DNA from: Streptomyces sp. NBC_01717
GTDB lineage: Bacteria > Actinomycetota > Actinomycetes > Streptomycetales > Streptomycetaceae
Reading direction: 5' to 3'
Assembly: GCF_036248255.1 (NCBI RefSeq)
Contig: NZ_CP109178.1
Span: forward strand, 6,908,001-6,972,000
Length of the DNA stretch: 64,000 nt
Of the stretch, positions 36,234 to 45,892 are shown piece after piece; position 1 is the first letter of the stretch; each line of letters starts with the position of its first letter. The notes under the pieces are model-generated. The model saw nothing but the letters and a program-made list of their open reading frames with translations. It searched no databases and had not been told where the DNA came from. Position numbers and translations under genes: made by a program.

Positions 36234-36800
36234 TCAGAACAGCGGCTGCGGCAGGACCCCCTCCAGCGCCAGCAGCTGCCGCTTGGTCTCCAGGCCGCCT
36301 CCGAAGCCGCCGAGCCCGCCGTCGCTCTCCACCACCCGGTGGCACGGAACCACCACCGGCAGCGGATTGGACCCCATGGCCGCCCCGACCGCCTGGGCCG
36401 CTCCCGGCTGGCCCACACGCCTGGCGAGATCCCCGTACCCGACGACCGTTCCGTACGGCACACCCGCCGCGAGCTCGCGGAGCACCTGACGGTTGAAGCC
36501 GGACGTCAGCGACCAGTCCAACGGGAGGGAGAACTCCCGCAACGAACCCGTGAAGTACTCCGCGAGCTGGCGTATCGGCTCGGTGAGGCGGGCGGAGCCA
36601 GGTGTCTCGACCGGCTCCGCACCGAGCCGGGCCCGCAGCTGTCCGACCGCCCCGTCCCGCACCGCGGGGCCGGCGTGGAAGACGACGCTCACCAGCCCCG
36701 CGCCCGTCGCGGCGAGCAGCAGCGGCCCGATGTCGCTGCCGACGACGGCCCACTCGACATTCCCACCGGTGCCACCGCCGGCATCCCCGTTGCTGTTCAT
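36234..36800 (-). CDS. ogt: Methylated-DNA--protein-cysteine methyltransferase
   Basis: A 188-residue suicide repair protein removing methyl groups from O6-methylguanine. The active-site PCHRVV (about residue 150) and upstream YGTVVGYGDLARRVGQP are diagnostic. The N-terminal domain (about 15-100) lacks a recognisable Ada-type regulatory part. Start ATG 36800; an in-frame GTG lies eight codons earlier. Upstream of the MFS gene on the same strand, 65 bases away. Confidence 0.93.
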   Translation of the reverse strand: MNSNGDAGGGTGGNVEWAVVGSDIGPLLLAATGAGLVSVVFHAGPAVRDGAVGQLRARLGAEPVETPGSARLTEPIRQLAEYFTGSLREFSLPLDWSLTSGFNRQVLRELAAGVPYGTVVGYGDLARRVGQPGAAQAVGAAMGSNPLPVVVPCHRVVESDGGLGGFGGGLETKRQLLALEGVLPQPLF

Positions 36801-36857
36801 GGAAACCACCGTACGGCCGACCACTGACAGCGGGGGAGGAGATGTTCCGGCCGGCCG

Positions 36858-37811
36858 TCAGTCGGTGGCCCTGCGCACCACGTCAGGAGTGTTGGTGATG
36901 ATCCCGTCGACGTGGAACCCGTCCACCTTCCTGGCGGTGGCCGCGTCGTCGACCGTCCATGTGTTGACCCGGAGCTTCCTGCCGTGCGCACCCTTCAGTG
37001 CGTGCGCGGCCGCCACATAGCGGGTGCTGATCGACGCGTACGACGGGTTGATCTGGTCGGTGAACGCCGCGTACGCCTTCAGCTCGGCAACCGCGGGGGT
37101 GCCGAGGAAACCGGTGGTGACGTCCGGACGCTGCTGGTGCACCTTCTTGATGCTGCTCGCGCTGAAGCTCTGGATCACCAGCCGGTACCTGACGTGACCG
37201 GGGTCCAGCCACCCCTTCTGGCGCAGCACCTGCAGCGTCTCCTTCTCGATGCCCGGGTAGATCTGCGGGCTCTTGATCTCCAGCAGCAGGTTCTGGTCGT
37301 TGCGCTCGATCCGGTCCAGGTATTGCTTGAGCGTGGGGATCCGGGTCCCGGCGTACCTGGCGCCGAACCAGCTGCCCGCGTCCAGCCGGGCGATCTCCGC
37401 GGCCGTGAAGTCCTTGACCGCCCACGGTGCGCGCTTCGGGAAGACCTTCTCGACGTTGGTGGTCCGCTTCAGGTCGGGGTCGTGGATGACGACCAGCACT
37501 CCGTCCTTGGTGCGCTGGACGTCGTTCTCCACCCAGTCGAAGCCGAGGTGGTTGGCCCGGTCGACAGCGGCCAGGGTGTTCTCCGGCGCGTACGCGGATG
37601 CGCCCCGGTGGGCGAGGACGACCGGGGCACCGGGCGTCGGAATGGCCCGCGTGTTCACGACGGTCCGGATGACTTTCTCCGTGCTTGTGCGCGTACCCGC
37701 AGCCGTGTCCGTTCCGGAGTCCGTGGTCTGCGAGTGGGGGATCAGCAGCAGCGCGCCGGCGCCCAGCAGGGCGGCGGTGGCGAGGGAGGCGGTAGCGGTG
37801 CGTGCGTACAC
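36858..37811 (-). CDS. Secreted glycerophosphodiester phosphodiesterase
   Basis: A 317-residue exported GDPD enzyme. I choose GTG 37811, with RBS AAGGAG 5 bases upstream; it opens with VYARTATASLATAALLG, a signal sequence ending near residue 30. The catalytic domain has AHRGASAYAPENTLAA (His/Glu), WVENDVQRTKDGVLVVIHD and LLLEIKSP. It hydrolyses glycerophosphodiesters to glycerol 3-phosphate and an alcohol, so it may scavenge phosphate outside the cell. Confidence 0.92.
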   Translation of the reverse strand: MYARTATASLATAALLGAGALLLIPHSQTTDSGTDTAAGTRTSTEKVIRTVVNTRAIPTPGAPVVLAHRGASAYAPENTLAAVDRANHLGFDWVENDVQRTKDGVLVVIHDPDLKRTTNVEKVFPKRAPWAVKDFTAAEIARLDAGSWFGARYAGTRIPTLKQYLDRIERNDQNLLLEIKSPQIYPGIEKETLQVLRQKGWLDPGHVRYRLVIQSFSASSIKKVHQQRPDVTTGFLGTPAVAELKAYAAFTDQINPSYASISTRYVAAAHALKGAHGRKLRVNTWTVDDAATARKVDGFHVDGIITNTPDVVRRATD

Positions 37812-38027
37812 GTGTACTCCTTGCGTCAGAGTTCCGTCCGCGCCGAGAGTGACAGCCGCCCCCGAACGACGGACCGGCGAAGGATGGCCACCACATGAAC
37901 GGAAGAGCCGAGACCGGGTCTCTGGCCGATTGAGCTGCCGATAAAATGCAGGTTCTTCTGTTTGTTTGCCGGGCAATGCGCCTTAAGGTCACCCCGAACC
38001 CGGGCTTCACTCGAAGGGCGTACGAGC

Positions 38028-38915
38028 ATGCAGGGCACAATCGACGGCTTCAGCTATGGGATGGTGACGCCCGCTGCGGCCTTCCTCATGTCGTGCCTCG
38101 GCGCGGCCCTGGGGTTGCGCTGCACGACGCGGTCGCTGCGGACCGAGCGTTCCTTCAAGGCCGGCTGGCTGGCTCTCGGGGCGACGTCCATAGGCTCCGG
38201 CATCTGGACGATGCACTTCATCGCGATGATGGGATTCAGCGTCGACGAGGCGCCGATCGGGTACGACGTCCCGATCACCTTCGCCAGCCTGGCCGTCGCG
38301 ATCGTCATGGTCGGCATCGGCATCTTCATCGTCGGGTACCAGGGCGCGACCTGGATGGCCATGGTCACCGGCGGCACCATCACCGGTCTCGGTGTGGCCA
38401 CCATGCACTACCTCGGCATGGCAGGAATGCGCCTCCGGGGGCAGTTCGAGTACGACACGCTCACCGTCGCGCTCTCCGTCGTCATCGCCGTCGTCGCCGC
38501 GACGGTCGCACTCTGGGCGGCCGTCTCCATCCGCGGCTTCCTGCCCAGCCTCGGTGCCAGCGTGTTGATGGGCGTGGCAGTGAGCGGGATGCACTACACG
38601 GGCATGGCAGCGCTCAGTGTCCATCTGCACCCCGCCGTCACCGGCAACGCGGCCGACGGCCCGCCGACCGCACCCCTGATCCCGCTGCTGATCGGCCCCG
38701 GCTGCTTCCTCCTGCTCGCCGCGGTGGTCGTGATGTTCGATCCCTTGATGGTGATGGGCGACCCGGACTGGACCGACCCGGCGGGACACGGCACCCATGG
38801 CGGCCGGGCCCCCGGCATCCCCGTCCAGCGGCAGGTCCCGCGGTTCGGCACCTACGCCGACCCGGCGTCCTTCCAGTCGCAGCGTCAGCACACCCCGCCG
38901 TCGCGCGACCGGTGA
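38028..38915 (+). CDS. MHYT-domain membrane sensor without output domain
   Basis: A 295-residue protein with seven predicted helices and three MHYT-type motifs: [22 protein letters not shown] and [12 protein letters not shown]. The paired His/Met residues are proposed to bind copper and sense gases or redox state. Unlike many relatives it carries no GGDEF, EAL or kinase domain; the last 45 residues are a polar tail. AAGGG precedes ATG 38028. Confidence 0.9.
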   Translation: MQGTIDGFSYGMVTPAAAFLMSCLGAALGLRCTTRSLRTERSFKAGWLALGATSIGSGIWTMHFIAMMGFSVDEAPIGYDVPITFASLAVAIVMVGIGIFIVGYQGATWMAMVTGGTITGLGVATMHYLGMAGMRLRGQFEYDTLTVALSVVIAVVAATVALWAAVSIRGFLPSLGASVLMGVAVSGMHYTGMAALSVHLHPAVTGNAADGPPTAPLIPLLIGPGCFLLLAAVVVMFDPLMVMGDPDWTDPAGHGTHGGRAPGIPVQRQVPRFGTYADPASFQSQRQHTPPSRDR

Positions 38916-38955
38916 CCGGACCCCGGTTGTCAGTGGGGGGTCGTACGGTGGTTCC

Positions 38956-41076
38956 ATGCGGCCCGTTTCGAAGATCGAACGTTCGGTGGCGCCTTTCGAG
39001 GTCGTCAGTTCCTACCAGCCCAGCGGCGACCAGCCCGCGGCCATCGCCGAGCTGGAACGGCGTATCCGGGCAGGTGAGAAGGATGTCGTGCTGCTCGGCG
39101 CGACCGGCACCGGGAAGTCGGCGACCACCGCCTGGATGATCGAGAAGCTCCAGCGCCCGACCCTCGTGATGGCGCCGAACAAGACCCTCGCGGCCCAGCT
39201 GGCGAACGAGTTCCGCGAACTGCTCCCCAACAACGCCGTCGAGTACTTCGTCTCGTACTACGACTACTACCAGCCCGAGGCGTACATCCCGCAGTCGGAC
39301 ACGTACATCGAGAAGGATTCGTCGATCAACGACGAGGTCGAGCGGCTTCGCCACTCCGCGACGAATTCGCTGCTCACCCGCCGTGACGTGGTCGTGGTCG
39401 CCTCGGTCTCCTGTATCTACGGCCTCGGTACGCCACAGGAGTACGTGGACCGCATGGTCCCGCTCAAGGTGGGCGACGAGATCGACCGCGACCAGCTGCT
39501 GCGCCGCTTCGTGGAGATCCAGTACACCCGCAACGACATCGCGTTCACCCGGGGCACCTTCCGGGTGCGCGGCGACACCATCGAGATCTTCCCGGTCTAT
39601 GAGGAGCTCGCCGTCCGCATCGAGATGTTCGGTGACGAGATCGAGGCGCTCTCCACCCTCCATCCACTCACCGGCGAGGTCATCAGCGAGGACAACGAGC
39701 TCTATGTCTTCCCCGCCAGCCACTACGTGGCGGGACCCGAGCGCATGGAGAAGGCGGTCAACGGCATCGAGCAGGAGCTGGAGCACCGCCTCGCCGAGCT
39801 GGAGAAGCAGGGCAAGCTGCTGGAGGCCCAGCGGCTGCGGATGCGCACCACGTACGACATCGAGATGATGCGCCAGATCGGCACCTGCTCCGGCATCGAG
39901 AACTACTCGATGCATATGGACGGCCGCGAGCCCGGCACCGCCCCCAACACCCTCCTCGACTACTTCCCCGAGGACTTCCTGCTCGTCATCGACGAGTCGC
40001 ATGTCACCGTGCCGCAGATCGGCGCGATGTACGAGGGCGACGCCTCCCGCAAGCGCAGCCTCGTCGAGCACGGCTTCCGGCTGCCGTCCGCCCTCGACAA
40101 CCGCCCCCTGAGGTGGGAGGAGTTCGTGGAGCGGATCGGCCAGACCGTCTATCTCTCCGCCACCCCGGGCAAGTACGAGCTGTCCCGCGGCGACGGGTTC
40201 GTGGAGCAGATCATCCGCCCCACCGGCCTCGTCGACCCGGAGGTCGTCGTCAAGCCCACCGAGGGCCAGATCGACGACCTGGTGCACGAGATCCGCAAGC
40301 GCACCGAGAGGGACGAGCGGGTCCTGGTCACCACCCTCACCAAGAAGATGTCCGAGGACCTCACGGACTACTTCCTGGAGCTGGGCATCCAGGTCCGTTA
40401 TCTGCACAGTGACGTCGACACGCTGCGCCGTATCGAGCTGCTGCGCGAACTGCGCTCCGGTGAGTACGACGTACTGGTCGGGATCAACCTCCTGCGCGAG
40501 GGGCTCGACCTGCCCGAGGTGTCCCTGGTGGCCATCCTCGACGCCGACAAGCAGGGCTTCCTGCGCTCCGGGACGTCCCTCATCCAGACCATCGGCCGCG
40601 CGGCCCGCAATGTGTCCGGCCAGGTCCATATGTACGCCGACAAGATCACCCCGGCGATGGAGAAGGCCATCGACGAGACCAACCGCCGCCGGGAGAAGCA
40701 GATCGCGTACAACACCGAGCGCGGCCTCGATCCGCAGCCGCTGCGCAAGAAGATCAACGACATCGTCGCGACGATCGCCCGCGAGGAGATCGACACCGAG
40801 GAGCTGCTCGGCACCGGCTACCGCCAGGGGAAGGGCGACAAGGCCCCGGTCCCCGCACTCGCGGGCAAGGCGGGTAAGGCGGCCGGCGCCAAGAAGGCCG
40901 GCGCGGTGGTCACCGACCGGCCCGCGACCGAACTCGCCGGGATCATCGAGGAGATGACCGACCGGATGCGGGCAGCCGCCGCGGACCTGCAGTTCGAGGT
41001 GGCCGCCCGACTGCGCGACGAGGTCGGCGAGCTGAAGAAGGAGCTGCGCCAGATGCGCGAGGCGGGCCTGGCCTGA
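38956..41076 (+). CDS. uvrB: UvrABC excision nuclease subunit B
   Basis: A 706-residue damage-recognition helicase. Walker A GATGTGKS is at residues 48-55, the beta-hairpin [15 protein letters not shown] near 98, DESH (motif II) and QTIGRAARN (motif VI), and a C-terminal UVR motif ([20 protein letters not shown]) that contacts UvrC. An Ala/Lys/Gly-rich linker precedes the UVR helix. It loads onto damage from UvrA2 and recruits UvrC, both encoded in this window. No LexA box was evident upstream. Confidence 0.98.
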   Translation: MRPVSKIERSVAPFEVVSSYQPSGDQPAAIAELERRIRAGEKDVVLLGATGTGKSATTAWMIEKLQRPTLVMAPNKTLAAQLANEFRELLPNNAVEYFVSYYDYYQPEAYIPQSDTYIEKDSSINDEVERLRHSATNSLLTRRDVVVVASVSCIYGLGTPQEYVDRMVPLKVGDEIDRDQLLRRFVEIQYTRNDIAFTRGTFRVRGDTIEIFPVYEELAVRIEMFGDEIEALSTLHPLTGEVISEDNELYVFPASHYVAGPERMEKAVNGIEQELEHRLAELEKQGKLLEAQRLRMRTTYDIEMMRQIGTCSGIENYSMHMDGREPGTAPNTLLDYFPEDFLLVIDESHVTVPQIGAMYEGDASRKRSLVEHGFRLPSALDNRPLRWEEFVERIGQTVYLSATPGKYELSRGDGFVEQIIRPTGLVDPEVVVKPTEGQIDDLVHEIRKRTERDERVLVTTLTKKMSEDLTDYFLELGIQVRYLHSDVDTLRRIELLRELRSGEYDVLVGINLLREGLDLPEVSLVAILDADKQGFLRSGTSLIQTIGRAARNVSGQVHMYADKITPAMEKAIDETNRRREKQIAYNTERGLDPQPLRKKINDIVATIAREEIDTEELLGTGYRQGKGDKAPVPALAGKAGKAAGAKKAGAVVTDRPATELAGIIEEMTDRMRAAAADLQFEVAARLRDEVGELKKELRQMREAGLA

Positions 41077-41208
41077 CCTGCCGTACCGGCGTGTGTTGCA
41101 GGACCGACACAAAAACGGGCCAAGGCTGCTGCGCCTTCGGCGGGACTGCGTAGGGTGCTGGGAAACCGCGCACGGACGGATGCGGGGCAAGGGGAGAGGG
41201 GACAGCGC

Positions 41209-41787
41209 GTGACGGTCAACATGACCAAGGGTCAGGCCATCAGCTTGCAGAAGAGCGACGGGGGGACCCTGACCGCGGTACGGATGGGACTCGGCTGGCA
41301 GGCGGCGCCGCGCCGCGGTCTGTTCGGCTCGCGCACGCGGGAGATCGACCTGGACGCGTCGGCGGTGCTGTTCGCCGACAAGCAGCCGGTCGACGTGGTC
41401 TTCTTCCGCCACCTCGTCAGCGACGACGGGTCGGTCAAGCACACCGGCGACAACCTGGTCGGCGGTGCCGGTTCGGGCGGCGACGACGAGGCGATCCTCG
41501 TCGACCTGCAGCGGGTGCCGGTCCACATCGACCAGATCGTCTTCACGGTGAACTCCTTCACCGGTCAGACGTTCCAGGAGGTGCAGAACGCCTTCTGCCG
41601 CATCGTCGACGAGACCAACGGCCAGGAGCTTGCCCGCTACACGCTCGACGGCGGCGGTCAGTACACCGCCCAGATCATGGCCAAGGTGCACCGCGTCGGC
41701 GCCGGGTGGCAGATGACGGCCCTCGGCAACCCGGCCAACGGCCGTACGTTCCAGGACCTGATGCCGGCGATCCTGCCGCACCTGTAG
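41209..41787 (+). CDS. TerD family protein
   Basis: A 192-residue TerD-fold protein starting at GTG 41209 behind GGGGAGAGGGG. Calcium-binding signature regions appear in EIDLDASAVLFA and VHTGDNL-like KHTGDNLVGGAGSGGDDEAI. Such proteins act in stress and tellurium resistance systems of unclear mechanism. It begins the run TerD, TerD fusion, TerC. Confidence 0.92.
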   Translation: MTVNMTKGQAISLQKSDGGTLTAVRMGLGWQAAPRRGLFGSRTREIDLDASAVLFADKQPVDVVFFRHLVSDDGSVKHTGDNLVGGAGSGGDDEAILVDLQRVPVHIDQIVFTVNSFTGQTFQEVQNAFCRIVDETNGQELARYTLDGGGQYTAQIMAKVHRVGAGWQMTALGNPANGRTFQDLMPAILPHL

Positions 41788-41959
41788 GCACGGCCGGACC
41801 GATCGGGTCCGTATCGGTACGCGCAGCTCCCGGAGGCATCGGCCGCCGGGAGCTGCACCACATGCGCTGCACCACATGCACCGCGCGGCACGGCATCGCG
41901 CGGCACGGCGGATCGTGGCAGCGGCCCGCGCAACATCAACTCGTCGAGGGGACAGGGCA

Positions 41960-43921
41960 ATGACGGCCGAGCTGGTCCGGGGGCAGAACCACACCTTGCC
42001 CCAGACCCGTCTGGAGATCCGGGTATCGGCCGGTACGCCCGTCGTGGCCGGTGCCACGCTCGGCGACGAGCGGGGTACCGTGCACGGCATCGAGTGGATC
42101 GCCCACCCGGGCTCGCCCCAGCTGCCCGGACTCGAAGTCTCCAAGCAGGCCGCCGCCGACCACCGGCTGGCCGTGGACCTCGACGCCGTGCCTGCCGCGG
42201 TGCACCGCGTCACCGTGCTGCTGGCCCTGCCCATGGAGGTTGGCGGTCCGGTCAGATTCGGCGCGGTCGCCGCGCCCTTCGTCGCCGTCACCGGCCTCGA
42301 AGGCACCGAGATCGCCACCTTCACCCTCACCGGCCTGGATGCCGAGTCCGCGGTCGCCGCCCTGGAGCTCTACCGTCGGCAGGGCGACTGGAAGGTCCGC
42401 GCGGTCGGCCAGGGATATGCGGGTGGTCTGGCCGCGATGCTCGCCGACCAGGGGGTGACCGGAGCGGCGGAACTGGCCCGGTCGATCCACGAGGCGGTCG
42501 CCCGGGGCATGGCCCGCTCGGTCGCGCCGCCCCCGCCCCGCACCCCGGAGGGGGACCGGGTCCGCCACACTGCGGCGATCGGCGAGCCGGCCCCGCCCGT
42601 CGCCCCGCCGGCCGGCCCCGCGCCCACCCGGCCCACAGCTGCCACGGGCCCCACCACGGACTCCACCGCGGGGCCGAGCGCGGGTCCCGCCACGGGTCCC
42701 ATCAGCTACGCGCACCCACGCCGCCAGGCGACTGCGCCCCCGCCGCCCCCGCCCACCGCACCGCCCGCCGAACCTGGCCGGCCCGCGCAGCCCGTCGCCG
42801 GGGACGCGACCGGCTGGTCCATGGAGGAGCGCCTCTACAACCAGGTCTGGGGCATGTTCGAGGACCTGGCGCGCACCACTGCCGCGTACCGCAGCGCCGT
42901 CGACTTCGCCGAGTCCCGCATGGACCAGGAGCTCGACCGGGCGCTGTCCGATCCGCGCAACAGGATCGGCGGGGCGGGCGACCGGGCCCGCCAGGAGGCC
43001 CGCGCCAAGCGTGACCAGCTGACCGACCGGGCCCGTGAGGCGCTCGACCGCGATCTCGCGCAGCTCGCCGCCGAGTCCGCCGTCGTCGAGCCCGCGCTCC
43101 CCGCCGCGTTCGCAGCCTGGGACAACCCCGTGTGGCATGCCTACCGCGTCCCCATGGAGATCCCCATGGCCCTGCGGATCGGCGACCTCCATCTGGCCGA
43201 GAACTCCGACCTGCACATCCCCTTGCTCGTACGGCTGCCGCTCGAGCGCGGCATCTGGGTCGACAGTGGGCGCACGGCATCCGAAGCCGCGGCTCTGACC
43301 GATACGGACCGGCTCCGACGTCTCGCCATGGACAACGCGGTAGCGCACGCCGCCCGGCTGCTCGCCGTCTACCCCGCGGGCGAGTTCTCCGTCCATGTCA
43401 TCGACGCCGCGGGCTCGGCGGCGGCAGCCCTCGCGCCTCTGGTGAATTCCGGTGTGCTCGCCGGGCCGCCCGCCGCTGGTGCCGGGGGAGTGGCATCGGT
43501 CCTCGCCCGTCTGACCCGACGGGTCGATCTGGTGCAGATGGCGATCCGGGCCGGCGCGTCCGACTCGCTCCCGCCGGACCTGGACACAGCCGAGCAACTG
43601 CTGATCGTCAACGACTTCCCGCACGGCTTCGACGACCGGGCCGTCACCCAGTTGCGCTATCTGGCCGACGAGGGGCCCTCGGTCGGCGTTCATCTGCTGA
43701 TGGTCGCGGACCGGGAGGACGCGAGTGCCTACGGGCCGGTGCTCGATCCGCTGTGGCGGTCCCTGCTGCGGATCACTCCGGTCGCCGACGACCACCTGGC
43801 CGACCCCTGGGTCGGCCATGCCTGGACGTACGAGCCGTTGGGGATGCCGGCCGGCAGCCGGGTGCTGGAGCAGGTCCTCGCCCAGGTTGCCGCTGCCCGG
43901 CGCACCGGCCGCCGACCGTAG
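41960..43921 (+). CDS. TerD-domain fusion with degenerate FtsK-like C-terminal region
   Basis: A 653-residue protein. Residues 1-190 are a TerD domain (VRGQNHTLPQTRLEIRVSAG, and TLTGLDAESAVAALELYRR). A Pro/Ala/Thr linker spans about 190-285, then a coiled-coil segment (about 290-375), then a C-terminal alpha/beta domain. The end resembles the second half of FtsK/HerA ATPases (LLIVNDFPHGFDD, GPSVGVHLLMVADRE), but no Walker A Lys is present: LVRLPLERGIWVD stands at that place. It may be a structural pseudo-ATPase. Confidence 0.82.
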   Translation: MTAELVRGQNHTLPQTRLEIRVSAGTPVVAGATLGDERGTVHGIEWIAHPGSPQLPGLEVSKQAAADHRLAVDLDAVPAAVHRVTVLLALPMEVGGPVRFGAVAAPFVAVTGLEGTEIATFTLTGLDAESAVAALELYRRQGDWKVRAVGQGYAGGLAAMLADQGVTGAAELARSIHEAVARGMARSVAPPPPRTPEGDRVRHTAAIGEPAPPVAPPAGPAPTRPTAATGPTTDSTAGPSAGPATGPISYAHPRRQATAPPPPPPTAPPAEPGRPAQPVAGDATGWSMEERLYNQVWGMFEDLARTTAAYRSAVDFAESRMDQELDRALSDPRNRIGGAGDRARQEARAKRDQLTDRAREALDRDLAQLAAESAVVEPALPAAFAAWDNPVWHAYRVPMEIPMALRIGDLHLAENSDLHIPLLVRLPLERGIWVDSGRTASEAAALTDTDRLRRLAMDNAVAHAARLLAVYPAGEFSVHVIDAAGSAAAALAPLVNSGVLAGPPAAGAGGVASVLARLTRRVDLVQMAIRAGASDSLPPDLDTAEQLLIVNDFPHGFDDRAVTQLRYLADEGPSVGVHLLMVADREDASAYGPVLDPLWRSLLRITPVADDHLADPWVGHAWTYEPLGMPAGSRVLEQVLAQVAAARRTGRRP

Positions 43922-44017
43922 GGCAACGGTCTCTCAGGCAACCCCTGACCTGGTCTTTTGAGTGATCTTTACCCGTCGCTTTACCTTTTCTTGGTATTCC
44001 CTGTACTGTTTCTTGGA

Positions 44018-44127
44018 CGGAGGGGAGTATTCCCATACGCGGCGTGCCCGTCAGTACGGACTGTGACCGGTCCCGGGGCGTCGGCCCGTGGTGCGCATCC
44101 CGTGCGCCCGGGTGGAAGAGACCTCCG
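44018..44127 (+). promoter_or_regulatory. yybP-ykoY (manganese) riboswitch before terC
   Basis: P1 is CGGAGG (44018-44023) with CCTCCG (44122-44127). Between them are the conserved GGGGAGTA near the 5' side and GGAAGAGACC near the 3' side, both hallmarks of this class. The class is known to bind Mn2+ and often precedes terC-like exporters, so the placement fits. Confidence 0.82.
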
Positions 44128-44170
44128 GCAGCGACGACGCTGATCAGTAGCCGTAGCGAACTGCCGGAGG
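44122..44170 (+). promoter_or_regulatory. Anti-ribosome-binding-site stem of the terC riboswitch
   Basis: CCTCCGGCAG (44122-44131) is perfectly complementary to CTGCCGGAGG (44161-44170), which contains the terC ribosome-binding site. The same CCTCCG forms the 3' strand of P1. Ligand-stabilised P1 would free the RBS, predicting translational activation by Mn2+. Confidence 0.75.
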
Positions 44171-44174
44171 CGCA

Positions 44175-45176
44175 GTGGACGTTTCAGGAACCCTCTGGGT
44201 GCTGACCATTCTTGGTCTGTCAGCCCTTATTGCCATCGACTTCTTCATCGGGCGCAAGCCACATGACGTGACGACGAAGGAAGCCGGAATCTGGACGATC
44301 GTCTGGATCGCGCTGGCCGCGCTCTTCGGGCTCGGCCTGCTGTTCTTCGGCGAGAGTCAGGCGTCGGGCGAGTTCTTCGCCGGCTTCATCACCGAGAAGT
44401 CGCTCAGTGTCGACAACCTCTTCGTGTTCGTCCTGATCATGGCGAAGTTCTCGGTGCCCTCCCACCTCCAGCAGCGCGTGCTGCTGGTCGGTGTGCTGAT
44501 CGCCCTGGTGCTGCGAGCGATCTTCATCGCCGCCGGCGCCGCGGTCATCGCGAACTTCTCGTGGGTCTTCTACATCTTCGGCGCGTTCCTGATCTACACC
44601 GCCTGGAAGCTCATCCAGGAGGCGCGGGCCGACGAGGAGGAGGACGAGTTCGAGGAGAACCGTCTCCTCAAGTCGATCGAGCGCCGCTTCGGTGTCGCCG
44701 ACAAGTACCACGGCACCAAGCTCTTCATCAGGAACAACGGCAAGCGCGTCCTGACCCCGCTGATGGTCGTCATGCTCGCCATCGGCACGACCGATGTGCT
44801 GTTCGCGCTGGACTCGATCCCCGCGATCTTCGGTCTGACCCAGGACCCGTACATCGTCTTCACCGCCAACGCCTTCGCGCTGATGGGGCTGCGGCAGCTG
44901 TACTTCCTGATCGGCGGTCTGCTGAAGAAGCTGGTGCACCTCAGCTACGGGCTCTCGGTCATCCTCGGCTTCATCGGCGTCAAGCTGGTGCTGCACGCCC
45001 TGCACGAGTCCGGGGTGCATGTCCCCGAGATCTCGATCCCCGTCTCGCTCGGCTTCATCTGCGGGGTGCTGGTGATCACCACGATCACCAGCCTCATCGC
45101 CAACAAGAAGCAGGAGGCGGCCGAGGCCGCGGAGGCCGACCGGGCGGCGGAGAAGAGCTCCAGCATCGACGCCTGA
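44175..45176 (+). CDS. terC: TerC family integral membrane protein (probable metal exporter)
   Basis: A 333-residue membrane protein starting at GTG 44175, 4 bases after GGAGG. It has about seven to nine hydrophobic helices, the conserved EKSLSVDNLFVFVLIMAKF with acidic metal-coordinating residues, and VLFALDSIPAIFG in the second repeat. TerC/Alx/MntP-related members export Mn2+ or help metalate secreted proteins, matching the riboswitch. A cytoplasmic acidic loop (about 155-170) is present. Confidence 0.93.
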   Translation: MDVSGTLWVLTILGLSALIAIDFFIGRKPHDVTTKEAGIWTIVWIALAALFGLGLLFFGESQASGEFFAGFITEKSLSVDNLFVFVLIMAKFSVPSHLQQRVLLVGVLIALVLRAIFIAAGAAVIANFSWVFYIFGAFLIYTAWKLIQEARADEEEDEFEENRLLKSIERRFGVADKYHGTKLFIRNNGKRVLTPLMVVMLAIGTTDVLFALDSIPAIFGLTQDPYIVFTANAFALMGLRQLYFLIGGLLKKLVHLSYGLSVILGFIGVKLVLHALHESGVHVPEISIPVSLGFICGVLVITTITSLIANKKQEAAEAAEADRAAEKSSSIDA

Positions 45177-45195
45177 TCCGGGCGGGGGGCAACAG

Positions 45196-45220
45196 GGGCG
45201 GGCGGCAGAGCCGCCCGCCC
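45196..45220. terminator. Bidirectional terminator between terC and the convergent hydrolase
   Basis: A perfect 11-bp stem GGGCGGGCGGC / GCCGCCCGCCC with an AGA loop, ending 5 bases before the hydrolase stop codon. Confidence 0.85.
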
Positions 45221-45225
45221 TTCCC

Positions 45226-45882
45226 TCACCAGCCGCGTGCGCGCCACTCGGGCAACTGCGGTCGCTCGTCACCGAGCGTCGTGTCGTGACCGTGGCCCGG
45301 ATAGACCCAGGTCTCGTCGGGCAGCTGGTCGAAGAGCTTGGTCTCCACATCGTGGAGCAGGCTCGCGAAGGCCTCGGGGTCCTTGTGCGTGTTGCCGACC
45401 CCGCCGGGAAAGAGGCAGTCCCCGGTGAACAGGTGCGGAGCGCCGTGCGGATCGTCGTAGACGAGCGCGATGGAGCCCGGGGTGTGGCCGACCAGATGGC
45501 GGGCGGTCAGCGTGACCTGCCCCACCCGGATCGTGCCGTTGTCGTCGACGAGCACGTCGGTCGGGACCGGGATGCCCTCGGCGTCGTACCGACCGGCGTA
45601 GGTACGCGCACCGGTGGCCGCCACCACCTCGGCCAGCGCCTGCCAGTGGTCGCCGTGCCGATGAGTGGTGACGACGGACGCGATGGAGTCGTCACCGATC
45701 AGCCGCAGCAGGGTTCCGGCCTCGTTGGCCGCGTCGATCAGGAGCTGCTCGCCGGTGGCCCGGCAGCGCAGCAGATAGGCGTTGTTGTTCATCGGGCCGA
45801 CGGCGACCTTGGAGATCATCAGATCCGTCAACTCGTGTACGTCCGCACGTCCGCCGACCTTGACCGCTCCGCTGTACGTCAT
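45226..45882 (-). CDS. Metallo-beta-lactamase-fold hydrolase
   Basis: A 218-residue glyoxalase II-like enzyme with the HxHxDH-type motif THRHGDHW, HLVGHTPGSIALV, LFTGDCLFPGG (bridging Asp) and the terminal YPGHGHDTTLG His. Two zinc ions are expected. Start ATG 45882; the longer upstream frame is not family-like. It may hydrolyse thioesters such as mycothiol or glutathione conjugates; the neighbouring mycothiol-dependent family gene is suggestive. Confidence 0.88.
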   Translation of the reverse strand: MTYSGAVKVGGRADVHELTDLMISKVAVGPMNNNAYLLRCRATGEQLLIDAANEAGTLLRLIGDDSIASVVTTHRHGDHWQALAEVVAATGARTYAGRYDAEGIPVPTDVLVDDNGTIRVGQVTLTARHLVGHTPGSIALVYDDPHGAPHLFTGDCLFPGGVGNTHKDPEAFASLLHDVETKLFDQLPDETWVYPGHGHDTTLGDERPQLPEWRARGW

Positions 45883-45892
45883 GCGCCTCAGC

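Noticed and set aside
38638..42330. A 1230-codon minus-strand frame across uvrB
   Set aside because: Low-complexity Arg/Leu/Asp/Val composition, no domain, no RBS, and it opposes clear uvrB and TerD genes.
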